A stretch of 64,000 nucleotides of DNA from Rhizobium sp. WSM4643 (GCF_025152745.1 NZ_CP104040.1:2170001-2234000), one strand, 5' to 3'. Counted from the stretch's first letter, positions 35,713 through 46,196 are shown. Notes: generated from the letters alone by a model not told the origin. Made by a program: numbers and translations.

Positions 35713-37779
35713 TTATCCCTGTTTCGAGCGCGCAATAACCTCGCCCGGGGCAAACGGCAAGACATCAGCCTGCGGATAGAGCCTTTCCAGCGCCGAACCG
35801 ATCATTTCGAGCCCCAGTCTGGTGCCCTCGCGCGACAGCGGCAGATGCCGTCCTGTCGTCCGCGATGCCTTGCGCTCGATGAAGAAAGCGGTCGAGCCTT
35901 GCGCGGCCGCATCTTTCATCAGCGCCAGATCCGCCGCGATCAGCCTCATCAGCGCGTCGGCCTCGGCCGGCGCTGTGGAACTCTTCGCCAGGATGCGCGA
36001 CCAATAAGTGCAGGAGAGGAAGATCGCCAGCGTCTGGCGGATCTGGCCCGGCCGCGTCACCACCGACCAGGACGAGCCGAGCGGCTTGGCGGCCACCGTC
36101 ACGTCTCGGTAGGAGGCATCGATCTTCTGTGACAGGGCGATCAACTCGAAGCCGCTCTTGCCCTCACCGATCGCGTTCAGCAGGTCCTCCAGCGCCTGGA
36201 ACCAGCGGGCAAGTGCCGCATCGAGCGCACCCCGCGTACGGGCCGGAAAGACCAGGAAGGCGACTGCCGTTCCGGCCACCGCCCCGATCATGGTCTCCCC
36301 GATGCGCAGCTGCAGCAGGTCGAGCGTCAACACGCCGGTCATGCCATAGACCAGGCAAAGCACGATCGAGATGAAGAAGGTCATCGTCGCGTAGGAAACC
36401 TGCAGGAAATAGAAGGCGAGGAAGATGCAGACGGCCGCAACCGGAATGGCGATCGCCAGCTGCCCCGAAATCAGCGTCGCCAGCACAAGGCCGATCGCGA
36501 TGCCGAACACCGTGCCGAGCGAGCGCGACAGCGCCTTCATCGCCGTGTCGCCGCGCGAATTGGTGTTGGTGAAAACGAGGAAGGAGGAAAGCACCGCCCA
36601 GAACCAGCGCTCGCGCGACAAGAGCAGGCCGAAGCTCATGGCGATCGCCGATGCCAGCGTGATCTGCAACGCCGAGCGCAGAAGCGGATTGGCGAACGAA
36701 AAGTCGATCGGTTGGGGCTGCGCCATATCCTTGACGGCATCGATGCCGGAGAAGCCGGAGGCCTGTCCCTTGCCGATCGCCTGCGTCAATTGCCGCCGCG
36801 CCTCGCCGAGCCAGAGAAGCGCACGCACGGTTTCGCCCTGCGGCCGATCCACAGCGGCTTCGGTCATGCTCTCGTATCTTTCGAGTTCCGCCGTATCCGT
36901 CTCGATGACCGCATGGACGAGCGCGAAGGGCGGCGGACTCTGGAAGCTCAACACAATCGCACTCTCGGCGGCAAGATGCGCATCGAAGAGCCGGATCGCC
37001 AACTCGGCGGCTGGATCGGCGGCACCGTCGAAGACGCCGGCCGCTGGGCGGGGGATGAAGGTTTCGGCCATCAGCACCACTTCCTTCAGCCGGTCTTCCA
37101 GCTGGCGCAGCTCCTGCCGATCGACTTCTCCGATTTCGGCGCTGCCGGCAAGGGTGGCGAGCTTGAAGAGGATCTGGTTGATACGGCCCCTGACACTCTC
37201 GAGCGAGCGCAACAGATCGCGCTGCCAGTCGTCGGGTAGCAGCACCGCCCTCACCAGATGGCCGACGAGCACTGAGACGACCGGGCCGATCGCCACATCA
37301 GGCAGCTCGGCAAGAGAAGGCCGGAAATAGGACCCCATGAAATAGGAGGTGAAGGCGAACATGCCGATCGCAAAACCGCGCGGCCCGAACACGCGGCCGG
37401 CCGAGGCGAGCGCGATCACCACTAGGAAAACGAGATCGGAGAGAAAACGCCGATCCTCGAGGCCCGCCGCGATGGCGACGACGCCAACGCTTGCGACGCA
37501 ACCGAAGAGCCGCGTCACCAGTTGGCGCGTATTGCCCTTGTCGCGAACCGCCACCCCGCCCTCGATCGACAGGACGATGCCAAGGCCGAAAGCTGCCGTC
37601 GGCAGCGGCAGGAGGAACATCTGGATGGCAAGGAGAATCAAAAAGGAGAAAACGATCGTCAGCGTCACCCGCGAGGCCATACGCAGACGCGAGAGCGCCG
37701 GATCGTTGGCAAGCAACCAGTCGCGGAACTGAAAACCGGAAAACAAATGCAAAAGCCCCTCATGCCGCCCAGGGATCAA
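35713..37779 (-). CDS. FUSC family membrane protein (aromatic-acid exporter-like)
   Basis: 688 residues with a duplicated layout: about six hydrophobic segments near residues 36-185, a long soluble region, and six more near 375-540, where the FUSC signature reads RWFWAVLSSFLVFTNTNSRGDTAMKALSRSLGTVFGIAIGLVL. This is the family of AaeB-like p-hydroxybenzoate efflux pumps. The longest reading begins with TTG at 37779; starts further in, at TTG 37746 or ATG 37680, are possible. Its stop is 4 bp from the trmJ start, so the two may be co-transcribed. No membrane-fusion partner gene is adjacent. Confidence 0.85.
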   Translation of the reverse strand: MIPGRHEGLLHLFSGFQFRDWLLANDPALSRLRMASRVTLTIVFSFLILLAIQMFLLPLPTAAFGLGIVLSIEGGVAVRDKGNTRQLVTRLFGCVASVGVVAIAAGLEDRRFLSDLVFLVVIALASAGRVFGPRGFAIGMFAFTSYFMGSYFRPSLAELPDVAIGPVVSVLVGHLVRAVLLPDDWQRDLLRSLESVRGRINQILFKLATLAGSAEIGEVDRQELRQLEDRLKEVVLMAETFIPRPAAGVFDGAADPAAELAIRLFDAHLAAESAIVLSFQSPPPFALVHAVIETDTAELERYESMTEAAVDRPQGETVRALLWLGEARRQLTQAIGKGQASGFSGIDAVKDMAQPQPIDFSFANPLLRSALQITLASAIAMSFGLLLSRERWFWAVLSSFLVFTNTNSRGDTAMKALSRSLGTVFGIAIGLVLATLISGQLAIAIPVAAVCIFLAFYFLQVSYATMTFFISIVLCLVYGMTGVLTLDLLQLRIGETMIGAVAGTAVAFLVFPARTRGALDAALARWFQALEDLLNAIGEGKSGFELIALSQKIDASYRDVTVAAKPLGSSWSVVTRPGQIRQTLAIFLSCTYWSRILAKSSTAPAEADALMRLIAADLALMKDAAAQGSTAFFIERKASRTTGRHLPLSREGTRLGLEMIGSALERLYPQADVLPFAPGEVIARSKQG

Positions 37780-37849
37780 CAGATACCGCCGCAGGAGCGG
37801 AAATCAAACCGCCCGAGATCGAATCCCGATGCTTGCGAATGTCGCGCGC

Positions 37850-38377
37850 CTATTGGCCCTTGGCAATCAGCGCCATTGTCGTCTTGAGGGAATCGCGCGC
37901 CTGCGTTTCGATATTCTCGGTGACGATATCGTCGATGACGGGTTTGCTGCCTTCTTCGACCACGAGGAAATGAACAGTCGTATAGTCCTTGGCATCGGGC
38001 GCATCCGAGCAGGCGGATTTTCGGAAGCGCACGGTCACCTCGGCCACCCCGTTGACCGGCGGTGCCGCGACCATCGTCAGATCCTCCAGCGGGCAGGCAT
38101 CCTGGCCATTGACGATGACGTCGTAGTCGAAGGGCGAAATGCCGTCGTCGTCGATGGCGGGAAACTGCGCCGCCGCCTGGTATTTCGCGACGAAATCGCG
38201 GCTGTAGAGATGGTCGAGCCGGCCCGCATCGAAGATGTCGGTCCAGTCGCTGTTGTTGTCGGCCCAGTTGCTCTTGGTCGCCTCCATGATCTCCTTCACG
38301 GGAGCAATCATGTCGGCGGCGTGACCGTTGCCGGAAAAAGCGATAAGGCTTGCGATAACAACGGCGATTGTCTTCAT
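37850..38377 (-). CDS. secreted protein, unrecognised
   Basis: 175 residues. A signal peptide (MKTIAVVIASLIAFSGNGHAAD, cleavage after HAA) is followed by MIAPVKEIMEATKSNWADNNSDWTDIFDAGRLDHLYSRDFVAKYQAAAQFP and a mixed alpha/beta domain with two cysteines (DACPLED, SACSDAPD). The shape resembles small periplasmic DUF3828-like proteins, but I cannot assign a family firmly. It is transcribed leftward, 70 bp upstream of the FUSC gene and divergent from icd. Confidence 0.65.
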   Translation of the reverse strand: MKTIAVVIASLIAFSGNGHAADMIAPVKEIMEATKSNWADNNSDWTDIFDAGRLDHLYSRDFVAKYQAAAQFPAIDDDGISPFDYDVIVNGQDACPLEDLTMVAAPPVNGVAEVTVRFRKSACSDAPDAKDYTTVHFLVVEEGSKPVIDDIVTENIETQARDSLKTTMALIAKGQ

Positions 38378-38564
38378 GGTCGAATATTCCGGGGGCAGCA
38401 GTTGGGCCGGAGACTAGCCGAAATCTGACACTTGGCAATGGCGGCAAAAACGCATTCCGAAACCGGTTGCAGCTTTGCGTTCCCGGTTCACAATGCTATA
38501 GCCCTCCTCATCACGTCACCCACCTGGGACCACGTCCCCATCCAAGCTCGAACGAGGCAGATAC

Positions 38565-39776
38565 ATGAACAAGATCAAGGTCGCCAATCCCGTCGCCGAT
38601 CTCGATGGCGATGAAATGACGCGCATCATCTGGCAGCTCATCAAGGATAAGCTGATCCATCCGTACCTTGACCTCGACATCGACTATTTCGACCTCTCGG
38701 TCGAAAACCGCGACGCCACCAACGACCAGGTCACCGTCGACGCCGCCAACGCCATCAAGAAGTACGGCGTCGGCATCAAGTGCGCGACGATCACGCCGGA
38801 CGAAGCCCGCGTCAAGGAATTCAACCTCAAGGAAATGTGGAAGAGCCCGAACGGCACGATCCGCAACATCCTCGGCGGCGTCATCTTCCGCGAGCCGATC
38901 ATCTGCAAGAACGTGCCGCGCCTGGTTCCCGGCTGGACCAAGCCGATCGTCGTCGGCCGCCACGCCTTCGGCGACCAGTACCGCGCCACCGATTTCAAGT
39001 TCCCCGGCAAGGGCAAGCTGACGATCAAGTTCGTCGGCGAGGACGGCACGGTCATCGAGAAGGAAGTCTTCAACGCGCCGGGCGCCGGCGTTGCCATGGC
39101 CATGTACAACCTCGACGAATCGATCCGCGAATTCGCCCGTGCTTCGATGATGTACGGCCTGATGCGCAAGTGGCCGGTCTATCTGTCGACCAAGAACACC
39201 ATCCTCAAGGCCTATGACGGCCGCTTCAAGGACATCTTCGAGGAAGTCTACGAGAGCGAATTCAAGGATCAGTTCAAGGAAGCCGGCATCACTTACGAAC
39301 ACCGCCTGATCGACGACATGGTCGCCTCGGCGCTCAAGTGGTCGGGCGGTTACGTCTGGGCCTGCAAGAACTATGACGGCGACGTCCAGTCCGACACCGT
39401 CGCTCAGGGCTTTGGCTCCCTCGGCCTAATGACCTCGGTTCTGCTGACGCCCGACGGCAAGACGGTCGAAGCCGAAGCCGCTCACGGCACGGTTACCCGC
39501 CACTACCGCCAGCACCAGAAGGGCCAGGAAACCTCGACGAACTCGATCGCCTCGATCTTCGCCTGGACCCGTGGCCTGGCGCATCGCGCCAAGCTCGACG
39601 ACAATGCCGAGCTTGCCCGCTTCGCCGCGACGCTCGAAAAGGTTTGCGTCGACACCGTCGAATCCGGTTTCATGACCAAGGACCTGGCGCTGCTGATCGG
39701 CCCCGACCAGCCGTGGCTCTCGACCACTGCCTTCCTCGACAAGATCGACCAGAACCTGCAGAAGGCCATGGCGTAA
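38565..39776 (+). CDS. icd: NADP-dependent isocitrate dehydrogenase
   Basis: 403 residues, the homodimeric eukaryote-like type found in rhizobia rather than the E. coli type. It oxidises isocitrate to 2-oxoglutarate with NADP+ in the TCA cycle. Motifs: [59 protein letters not shown], the [24 protein letters not shown] metal region and [32 protein letters not shown] terminator follows at 39804. Confidence 0.98.
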   Translation: MNKIKVANPVADLDGDEMTRIIWQLIKDKLIHPYLDLDIDYFDLSVENRDATNDQVTVDAANAIKKYGVGIKCATITPDEARVKEFNLKEMWKSPNGTIRNILGGVIFREPIICKNVPRLVPGWTKPIVVGRHAFGDQYRATDFKFPGKGKLTIKFVGEDGTVIEKEVFNAPGAGVAMAMYNLDESIREFARASMMYGLMRKWPVYLSTKNTILKAYDGRFKDIFEEVYESEFKDQFKEAGITYEHRLIDDMVASALKWSGGYVWACKNYDGDVQSDTVAQGFGSLGLMTSVLLTPDGKTVEAEAAHGTVTRHYRQHQKGQETSTNSIASIFAWTRGLAHRAKLDDNAELARFAATLEKVCVDTVESGFMTKDLALLIGPDQPWLSTTAFLDKIDQNLQKAMA

Positions 39777-39803
39777 GCCGGCCTTTCCGAGATAACATCG
39801 AAG

Positions 39804-39830
39804 CGGCGGGGATTTCCCCGCCGTTTTCAT
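39804..39830 (+). terminator. rho-independent terminator after icd
   Basis: CGGCGGGG (39804-39811), loop ATTT, CCCCGCCG (39816-39823), then TTTTCATTTT. It lies 28 bp after the icd stop and overlaps the leader of the next gene. Confidence 0.9.
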
Positions 39831-39847
39831 TTTGGGAGAATGAACCG

Positions 39848-40294
39848 ATGACGGCCATCCTGCGACCGCTCGAATCCTCTGACCGCGCCGCTTGGGAACC
39901 CTTGTGGGAGGCCTATCAGCGCTTCTACGAAGTGGTCATCCCGCCCCAAACCACCGATCTCACCTGGGCTCGCTTCCACGATCCTGACGAACCGATGCAT
40001 GCGCTGGGCGCCTTCGACGAAGACGGCCATCTTGTCGGCATCGTCCATGCCATCTTTCATCGCTCCTGCTGGCTGCCACAATGGACCTGCTATCTGCAGG
40101 ATCTCTATGTCGACAACAGCTACCGCGGGCTCGGCACCGGTGCCGCATTGATCGAGGCCGTCGCCGATCTTGCCCGCGCAAACGGCGCAGGCCGGCTCTA
40201 TTGGATGACGCACGAAACGAATGCAACGGCCCGCCGGCTCTACGACAGGATCGCCGAGCGCTCGGGTTTCATCCAGTACCGCAAGACGCTTTAA
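39848..40294 (+). CDS. GNAT family N-acetyltransferase
   Basis: 148 residues from the ATG at 39848, with GGGAGA about 11 bp upstream. TAILRPLESSDRAAWEPLWEAYQRFY at the N-terminus, then WTCYLQDLYVDNSYRGLGTGAALIEAVADLARANGAGRLYWMTHETNATARRLYDRIAERSGFIQYRK, give a complete GNAT domain with the acetyl-CoA loop YRGLGTG. It most resembles small yeast HPA2-type acetyltransferases. It sits between icd and the GST gene; the substrate is unknown. Confidence 0.9.
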   Translation: MTAILRPLESSDRAAWEPLWEAYQRFYEVVIPPQTTDLTWARFHDPDEPMHALGAFDEDGHLVGIVHAIFHRSCWLPQWTCYLQDLYVDNSYRGLGTGAALIEAVADLARANGAGRLYWMTHETNATARRLYDRIAERSGFIQYRKTL

Positions 40295-40383
40295 AGGCCT
40301 GGGGTTGCACAAGGGCCCCGCCGCACTATTGATTCCGGGGAACGGCAAGGCCGCAGAATAAACGGGAACATGAGGAGGATCTC

Positions 40384-41009
40384 ATGACTGAAGATTTGGT
40401 ATTCTATACGAACCCGATGTCGCGCGGCCGCATCGCGCGCTGGATGCTGGAGGAGATCGGCCAGCCCTATCGCACCGAACTCCTGACCTTCGGCGAGACC
40501 ATGAAGGCGCCGGAATATCTCGCGGTCAATCCGATGGGCAAGGTGCCGGCAATCCGCCACGGCGATACCATCGTCACCGAATGCGCGGCGATCTGCGCCT
40601 ATCTCGCCGAGACCTTCCCCGAAAAGGCCCTGGCGCCGAGGCCGGAGGAGCGCGCCCGCTATTACCGCTGGATGTTCTTTGCCGCCGGTCCGCTCGAATC
40701 GGCGGTGACGATGAAGGCGCTCGGCTTCGAAATTCCGAAGGAACGCCTGCGCATGGCCGGCTGCGGCGGTTTCGGCGATGTCATGAACACGCTTGAAATG
40801 GCGGTCTCGGGCTCGACCTATGTCGCCGGCGAGCGCTTCACCGCCGCCGACGTCTATGTCGGCGCCCATATCGGCTGGGGCCTTGGTTTCGGCAGCATCG
40901 AAAAGCGCCAGGCCTTCGTCGACTATTTCGGCCGCATCAGCGAGCGTGAGGCCTACAAGCCGCGAATGAGTTGGACAACGAGGCAGGCAAGACGATGCAG
41001 GCCGCTTGA
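40384..41009 (+). pseudogene. glutathione S-transferase gene with a 3' frameshift
   Basis: GGAGG stands just before the ATG at 40384. The N-terminal thioredoxin-like domain (LVFYTNPMSRGRIARWMLEEIGQPYRTELL, NPMGKVPAIRHGDTIVTECAAICAYLAETF) and the helical C-domain are intact to about residue 194 (ISEREAYK). After that the open frame departs from the family. In the neighbouring frame the sequence reads ANELDNEAGKTMQAA and then stops at 41007-41009, the expected GST ending. A single missing base near 40963-40968 explains this. As read, translation would continue antisense through the AraC gene to 41517. Either a true mutation or a sequencing error. Confidence 0.75.
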
Positions 41010-41055
41010 CCCTGAAACCGGCGCGGCTGCCAGACCGCGCCGGGGATATCTGCCG

Positions 41056-41907
41056 TCAGACAAGCGGCATGTGAATGTCCGTCAGAAGCTCGGTCGGCGG
41101 CACCTCGCGCGGATTGTTGAGATACTCCTCGAACATGACCCTGTCCTTCAACTGCCGACCGGATTTCGGCAGCCATTCTGCAAAGAGCCACTGATAAGAC
41201 TTGGGCATATTGGCATAGGGACCCTTGTGGCGCAGCACCGCATAATCGCCGCCGTCGATCGTGCGCCGCTCGAACGGCGCCGCCGCCGGCACTTCGGCAG
41301 CGCCGGTGACGCAGGCGATCGAGCGCAGCTTTTCCTCCGGTACGATATCGGGATCGTCGAGATAGATGCCGATCATCCGCATCTCGGGCTTGGCGAGGCC
41401 GCGAGCGTAAAGCGTGCCGAACAGCGTCTCGAAGGCTTTGTCGATATGCATGTAGGAACCGGTATGAGGCACACCGATCATCTCGATCGGTCCGATCTCG
41501 CGTATGGTAACGTCTAACATGACTTTGGTCTTTCCGTTGGGTGAGGGTTCAAAGGCTGTGTGGCTTCCCTCTTTCCGATAGCGCGCCGGCGGCATGCCGT
41601 AGACCGACTTGAAGATACGATTGAAGGATTGGAGATTGGAATAGCCTGATCGCTTCGCAATTTCGCTGACGGCAAGCTCCGTGCGGACGATCTCGCCCGC
41701 CGCGTGATGCAGCCTGAGCCGCTTGACGGTGGCCGCCAGCGTCTCACCGTAGATCGCCCGGTAGATCCTGTGCCAGTGATAGCTCGACATGCAGGCGATC
41801 TCGGCAAGCCGCTCCATATCCAGCTCCTCGTCGAGGTGGTCGTGAATATAGGCCGAAACCCGTCTCAGACGGTTTTCATAAAGTGCCCATGCCGTTTCGC
41901 CATTCAT
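41056..41907 (-). CDS. AraC-family regulator with GyrI-like effector domain
   Basis: 283 residues from the ATG at 41907. The N-terminal double helix-turn-helix of AraC type is at about 10-110 (MERLAEIACMSSYHWHRIYRAIYGETLAATVKRLRLHHAAGEIV and SEIAKRSGYSNLQSFNRIFKSVYGMPPARYR). The C-terminal GyrI/SbmC-like domain follows (VTIREIGPIEMIGVPHTGSYMHIDKAFETLFG to the end), which in Rob/BmrR relatives binds small ligands. This order is the same as in E. coli Rob. It converges with the frameshifted GST gene. The upstream 330 bp holds repeats only. Confidence 0.9.
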   Translation of the reverse strand: MNGETAWALYENRLRRVSAYIHDHLDEELDMERLAEIACMSSYHWHRIYRAIYGETLAATVKRLRLHHAAGEIVRTELAVSEIAKRSGYSNLQSFNRIFKSVYGMPPARYRKEGSHTAFEPSPNGKTKVMLDVTIREIGPIEMIGVPHTGSYMHIDKAFETLFGTLYARGLAKPEMRMIGIYLDDPDIVPEEKLRSIACVTGAAEVPAAAPFERRTIDGGDYAVLRHKGPYANMPKSYQWLFAEWLPKSGRQLKDRVMFEEYLNNPREVPPTELLTDIHMPLV

Positions 41908-42003
41908 GTCGGAACCTCGTGCAAATCGATCGGCTTGAGAGAACCATAACCCGATTTGACAAATCCTGCGGAGTTGCTGGCTCCGCAAGGCCAACGCCCA
42001 AGA

Positions 42004-42046
42004 GAGCCTCGCTGAGGCGCCCCGAAGGGGCCTCGAAGGACGAGAC
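42004..42046. repeat. GC-rich hairpin repeat
   Basis: GAGGCGCCCCGAAGGGGCCTC (42014-42034) is a near-perfect hairpin, inside a stretch GAGCCTCGCTGAGGCGC...CTCGAAGGACGAG. Sequences of this form are a common dispersed repeat of Rhizobiales intergenic DNA. It lies about 100 bp upstream of the AraC gene start, next to a second repeat at 42074. Confidence 0.6.
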
Positions 42047-42073
42047 GGGTGCTCCTGCATCTCCCCAAACTCC

Positions 42074-42211
42074 TTTATTCCTGTGCTTGTCACAGGAATC
42101 CAGCCACGGCGCTTCCGCGCCGTGAATGAATCAGCACCCAAAGAGAGAAAGAGTCCTTCGCGCCCAACGACTTGGGCGCACTGGATCCCTGTGACGAGCA
42201 CAGGAATAAGG
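42074..42211. repeat. nested inverted-repeat element
   Basis: The outer arms TTATTCCTGTGCTTGTCACA-GGAATCCAG (about 42075-42103) and its near-complement at 42181-42210 enclose two inner hairpins: CACGGCG-CTTC-CGCCGTG (about 42105-42122) and GCGCCCAA-CGAC-TTGGGCGC (about 42160-42180). The whole 138-bp unit could fold into a three-way cross. It begins after the AraC upstream region and ends 26 bp beyond the alaS stop, so for alaS it could act as a downstream hairpin. This, with the repeat at 42004, accounts for the gene-free stretch 41908-42236. Confidence 0.75.
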
Positions 42212-42236
42212 GACGAGAGGCGACGTAATCGGCAGT

Positions 42237-44891
42237 TCAGCCGGCTAGTGCCACGGCAACCGCCTCGATCGCTTCGTCGGCCTTCGAGCCGTCGGGGCCG
42301 CCGGCCTGTGCCATGTCGGGGCGGCCGCCGCCACCCTTGCCGCCGAGGGCGGCCGAGGCGATGCGGACGAGATCGACGGCGCTGTAGCGCTGCACCAGAT
42401 CCGGCGTTACCGCCACGACGGCACTTGCCTTGCCGTCGTCGGAAACGCCGATCAGCGTGACGACGCCCGATCCGATGCTGGTCTTGCCGTCATCGGCAAG
42501 ACCTTTCAAATCCTTGGGATCGACGCCCGATATCGCCTTGCCGAGGAACTTGACGCCGGCAACCTCGCGCACGGCATCGGCCGAGCCGCCCTGCCCGCCG
42601 CCCATGGCGAGCTTGCGCTTGGCGTCAGCCAGTTCCTTTTCGAGCTTGCGGCGCTCGTCCATCAGCGCCTCGACGCGCGACAGCACTTCGCCGGGCTGCA
42701 CCTTCAGCGACGTGGCGAGCGCCTTCACGCGTTCGTCCTGTTCGGCCAGATATTCGCGTGCCAACTCGCCGGTGACGGCCTCGATGCGACGGACGCCGGC
42801 GCCGACGGCGCTTTCGCCGAGAACGCGGATCAGGCCGATCTGGCCGGTGGCCCCGACATGCGTGCCGCCACAGAGTTCGATCGAATAGGGCTTGCCGGCC
42901 TTGACGCCGCGCACGCCCTCGCCCATCGCAACGACGCGGACCTCGTCGCCGTATTTCTCGCCGAACAGCGCCATCGCGCCTTCGGCGATCGCATCGTCGA
43001 CGCTCATTAACCGCGTCGTAACCGGCGAATTCTGCAATACGATCTCGTTTGCCATGTCCTCGACGATCTTCAGTTCCTCGGCCGACATCGGCTTCGGATG
43101 CGAAACGTCGAAACGCAGGCGCTCGGGCGCGACCAGCGACCCCTTCTGCGCCACATGGGTGCCGAGCACTTCGCGCAGTGCCTCATGCAGCAGATGCGTT
43201 GCCGAGTGGTTGGCGCGCAGCCGCGACCGGCGGGCATGATCGACCGTCAGCACGACGGCATCGCCATCCTTGACCACGCCGTCGATGACAGTACCCTGAT
43301 GCACGAACAGGCCTTCGCCCCTCTTCTGCGTATCTGAAATCTCGATCTTGCCGTGGTCGGACGAGATCACGCCGGTATCGCCCATCTGGCCGCCGGATTC
43401 GCCGTAGAACGGCGTCTGGCTGACGACGATCTGCACCTTGTCGCCGGCCTTGGCCTCGGCAGCGACGGCGCCGTGCTTGACGATTGCCTGCACGACGCCT
43501 TCAGCCGTTTCGGTGTCGTAGCCCAGGAATTCGGTTGCGCCGTGTTTTTCCCTAAGCTCGAACCAGACGGTTTCCGTCGCCTTCTCGCCGGAACCGGCCC
43601 AGTGCGAGCGGGCTTCGGCCTTCTGGCGCTGCATCGCATCGGTGAAGCCGGAGATGTCGACGCCGATCTCACGGGCACGCAGTGCATCCTGCGTCAGATC
43701 GAGCGGGAAGCCGTAGGTATCGTAGAGCTTGAAGGCGGTCTCACCATCCAGCATGTCGCCCTTGGAAAGATCCGTCGTCGCGTCCGACAGAAGCGACAGG
43801 CCGCGTTCCAGCGTCTTGCGGAAGCGGTTTTCCTCCAGCTTCAGCGTTTCCGAGATCAACGCCTCGGCGCGCACCAGTTCCGGATAGGCGCGGCCCATCT
43901 GCTGCACCAGCGTCGGCAGCAGCTTGTAGACCAGCGGTTCCTTGGCGCCGAGCAGCTGTGCATGGCGCATGGCGCGGCGCATGATGCGGCGCAGTACATA
44001 ACCACGGCCCTCATTCGACGGAAGCACGCCATCGGCGATCAGGAAGGCCGAGGAACGTAGGTGGTCGGCGATGACGCGGTGGCTGGCGCTGCCTTCCGCC
44101 TTGACGCCCATCGTGTCCTCGATGGTGCCGATCAACGTGCGGAAGAGATCGGTGTCGAACACGCTCTGAACGCCCTGCAGAACGGCGGCCATACGCTCCA
44201 GCCCCATGCCCGTATCGATCGACGGGCGGGGCAGCGGGTTGCGAACGCCGGGTTCGGTCTGCTCGAACTGCATGAAGACGAGGTTCCAGAACTCCAGGAA
44301 CCGGTCGCCATCTTCCTCCGGGGAGCCCGGAGGGCCGCCCCAAACATTCTCACCCTGGTCGATGAAGATTTCCGAGCACGGGCCGCAGGGGCCGGTATCG
44401 CCCATCTGCCAGAAATTGTCGGAGGTCGGGATGCGGATGATCTTGTCGTCGGAAAAGCCGGCGATCTTCTTCCACAGCGTCGCAGCTTCTTCGTCCTCGG
44501 AATAGACGGTCACCAGCAGGCGGTTCTTCGGAAGGTCGAAGCCTTCGGTGACGAGCTTCCAGGCAAGCTCGATCGCATTCTCCTTGAAATAGTCGCCGAA
44601 GGAGAAGTTGCCGAGCATCTCGAAGAAGGTCAGGTGGCGTGCAGTATAGCCGACATTGTCTAGGTCGTTGTGCTTGCCGCCGGCTCGCACGCATTTCTGC
44701 GAAGACGTCGCCGTTGAATAGGGACGCTTTTCGAGGCCGGTGAAGACGTTCTTGAACTGCACCATGCCGGCATTGGTGAACATAAGCGTCGGGTCGTTGC
44801 GCGGCACGAGCGGGCTCGACGGAACGATCTCGTGGCCGTTCTTCTTGAAATAGTCGAGGAAGGTCGACCGGATATCGTTCACGCCGCTCAT
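42237..44891 (-). CDS. alaS: alanyl-tRNA synthetase
   Basis: 884 residues from the ATG at 44891 ([47 protein letters not shown], the usual start; a longer reading to 44936 is not family-like). Catalytic class II core at the N-terminus, editing-domain zinc motif [11 protein letters not shown] with CGGTHV, and a C-terminal coiled/DHHA1 region (VALAG end). It charges tRNA-Ala and clears mischarged Ser/Gly. It follows recA on the same strand beyond a strong terminator. Confidence 0.98.
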   Translation of the reverse strand: MSGVNDIRSTFLDYFKKNGHEIVPSSPLVPRNDPTLMFTNAGMVQFKNVFTGLEKRPYSTATSSQKCVRAGGKHNDLDNVGYTARHLTFFEMLGNFSFGDYFKENAIELAWKLVTEGFDLPKNRLLVTVYSEDEEAATLWKKIAGFSDDKIIRIPTSDNFWQMGDTGPCGPCSEIFIDQGENVWGGPPGSPEEDGDRFLEFWNLVFMQFEQTEPGVRNPLPRPSIDTGMGLERMAAVLQGVQSVFDTDLFRTLIGTIEDTMGVKAEGSASHRVIADHLRSSAFLIADGVLPSNEGRGYVLRRIMRRAMRHAQLLGAKEPLVYKLLPTLVQQMGRAYPELVRAEALISETLKLEENRFRKTLERGLSLLSDATTDLSKGDMLDGETAFKLYDTYGFPLDLTQDALRAREIGVDISGFTDAMQRQKAEARSHWAGSGEKATETVWFELREKHGATEFLGYDTETAEGVVQAIVKHGAVAAEAKAGDKVQIVVSQTPFYGESGGQMGDTGVISSDHGKIEISDTQKRGEGLFVHQGTVIDGVVKDGDAVVLTVDHARRSRLRANHSATHLLHEALREVLGTHVAQKGSLVAPERLRFDVSHPKPMSAEELKIVEDMANEIVLQNSPVTTRLMSVDDAIAEGAMALFGEKYGDEVRVVAMGEGVRGVKAGKPYSIELCGGTHVGATGQIGLIRVLGESAVGAGVRRIEAVTGELAREYLAEQDERVKALATSLKVQPGEVLSRVEALMDERRKLEKELADAKRKLAMGGGQGGSADAVREVAGVKFLGKAISGVDPKDLKGLADDGKTSIGSGVVTLIGVSDDGKASAVVAVTPDLVQRYSAVDLVRIASAALGGKGGGGRPDMAQAGGPDGSKADEAIEAVAVALAG

Positions 44892-44978
44892 GCTATGCCC
44901 TTCAATGCTGCCGGAGGCAGGTAAATACAAATCCATCGGCTTTTAACGTTCGCCTCCGCCACTGTCCAGCAGACAAAC

Positions 44979-45018
44979 AAAGCCGGCCGCATTCTCATCA
45001 GGGAATGCGGCCGGCTTT
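44979..45018 (-). terminator. rho-independent terminator between recA and alaS
   Basis: AAAGCCGGCCGCATTC (44979-44994) is the exact complement of 45003-45018, a 16-bp stem with an 8-nt loop. On the minus strand it ends in TTTGTTTG. It lies 28 bp after the recA stop. Confidence 0.92.
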
Positions 45019-45045
45019 GATGTTTAAAAGAACCGAGCGTGAAAA

Positions 45046-46134
45046 TCACATTTCCGCGGCGGAGTCGCCATCATCCGGGTCCGGTCCGCCATTCTGCAGG
45101 AAGCGGTCGGCAATCAGGCCAGCATTCTGGCGCAGCGACAGTTCAATCTCGCGGGCGAGATCCGGATTGTCGCGCAGGAAAGTCTTGGCGTTTTCGCGGC
45201 CCTGGCCGAGGCGCTGGCTGTTATAGGAGAACCAGGCGCCCGACTTTTCGACGATGCCGGCCTTGACGCCGAGATCGACCAGTTCGCCGGTCTTGGAAAC
45301 ACCCTCGCCGTACATGATGTCGAACTCGACCTGCTTGAAGGGCGGCGCCATCTTGTTCTTGACGACCTTGACGCGGGTCTGGTTGCCGATCACCTCTTCG
45401 CGCTCCTTGACCGCGCCGATGCGCCGGATGTCGAGGCGCACGGAGGCATAGAATTTCAGCGCATTGCCGCCCGTCGTCGTTTCCGGCGAACCGAACATGA
45501 CGCCGATCTTCATGCGGATCTGGTTGATGAAGATCACCATGGTGTTCGACTTCGAGATCGAAGCGGTGAGCTTGCGCAGCGCCTGGCTCATCAGTCGTGC
45601 CTGCAGGCCGGGAAGGCTGTCGCCCATCTCGCCTTCGATTTCGGCGCGCGGCGTCAGGGCAGCGACGGAATCGACGACGAGAACGTCGACGGCGCCGGAG
45701 CGCACCAGCGTATCGGTGATTTCGAGCGCCTGCTCGCCGGTATCGGGCTGCGAGATCAGCAGGTTCTGCAGGTCGACGCCAAGCTTGCGGGCATAGACGG
45801 GATCGAGCGCATGTTCGGCATCGACGAAGGCGCAGATGCCGCCCTTCTTCTGCGCTTCGGCAATCGTCTGCAGTGCCAGCGTCGTCTTACCGGAGCTTTC
45901 CGGTCCGTAGATTTCGATGATGCGGCCCCTCGGCAGGCCACCGACGCCGAGCGCAATATCGAGGCCAAGCGAGCCGGTCGAGATCGTCTCGATCTCGACA
46001 ACATTCTCGTTGGAGCCGAGTTTCATGATCGAGCCCTTGCCGAACGACCGCTCTATCTGTGAGAGTGCCGCTTCAAGCGCCTTGCTTTTGTCCACCGATT
46101 TGTCCTCTACCAGCCGCAATGAATTCTGAGACAT
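45046..46134 (-). CDS. recA: recombinase RecA
   Basis: 362 residues from the ATG at 46134 ([40 protein letters not shown]); an ATG three codons earlier is possible. Walker [10 protein letters not shown], Walker [13 protein letters not shown], the DNA-binding loop [35 protein letters not shown] and an acidic C-terminus ([13 protein letters not shown]) are all present. It forms the strand-exchange filament and triggers LexA cleavage. A LexA-type operator lies 48 bp upstream. Confidence 0.99.
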   Translation of the reverse strand: MSQNSLRLVEDKSVDKSKALEAALSQIERSFGKGSIMKLGSNENVVEIETISTGSLGLDIALGVGGLPRGRIIEIYGPESSGKTTLALQTIAEAQKKGGICAFVDAEHALDPVYARKLGVDLQNLLISQPDTGEQALEITDTLVRSGAVDVLVVDSVAALTPRAEIEGEMGDSLPGLQARLMSQALRKLTASISKSNTMVIFINQIRMKIGVMFGSPETTTGGNALKFYASVRLDIRRIGAVKEREEVIGNQTRVKVVKNKMAPPFKQVEFDIMYGEGVSKTGELVDLGVKAGIVEKSGAWFSYNSQRLGQGRENAKTFLRDNPDLAREIELSLRQNAGLIADRFLQNGGPDPDDGDSAAEM

Positions 46135-46181
46135 CCCATCCACCTTTAGGTTATTGAAGCCGCTCTAGCAATGTCGAGTTT

Positions 46182-46196
46182 GTACTCCATTTGTTC
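46182..46196 (-). promoter_or_regulatory. SOS box (LexA operator) of recA
   Basis: On the minus strand GAAC-AAATGGA-GTAC: the alphaproteobacterial LexA pattern GAAC-N7-GAAC with one change in the second half. It lies 48-62 bp upstream of recA and would overlap or flank its promoter. Confidence 0.72.

Noticed and set aside
40966..41517. C-terminal 180-codon extension of the glutathione S-transferase frame
   Set aside because: It is antisense to the well-supported AraC-type gene and the normal GST ending exists in the next frame, so it is readthrough after a frameshift, not a real domain.
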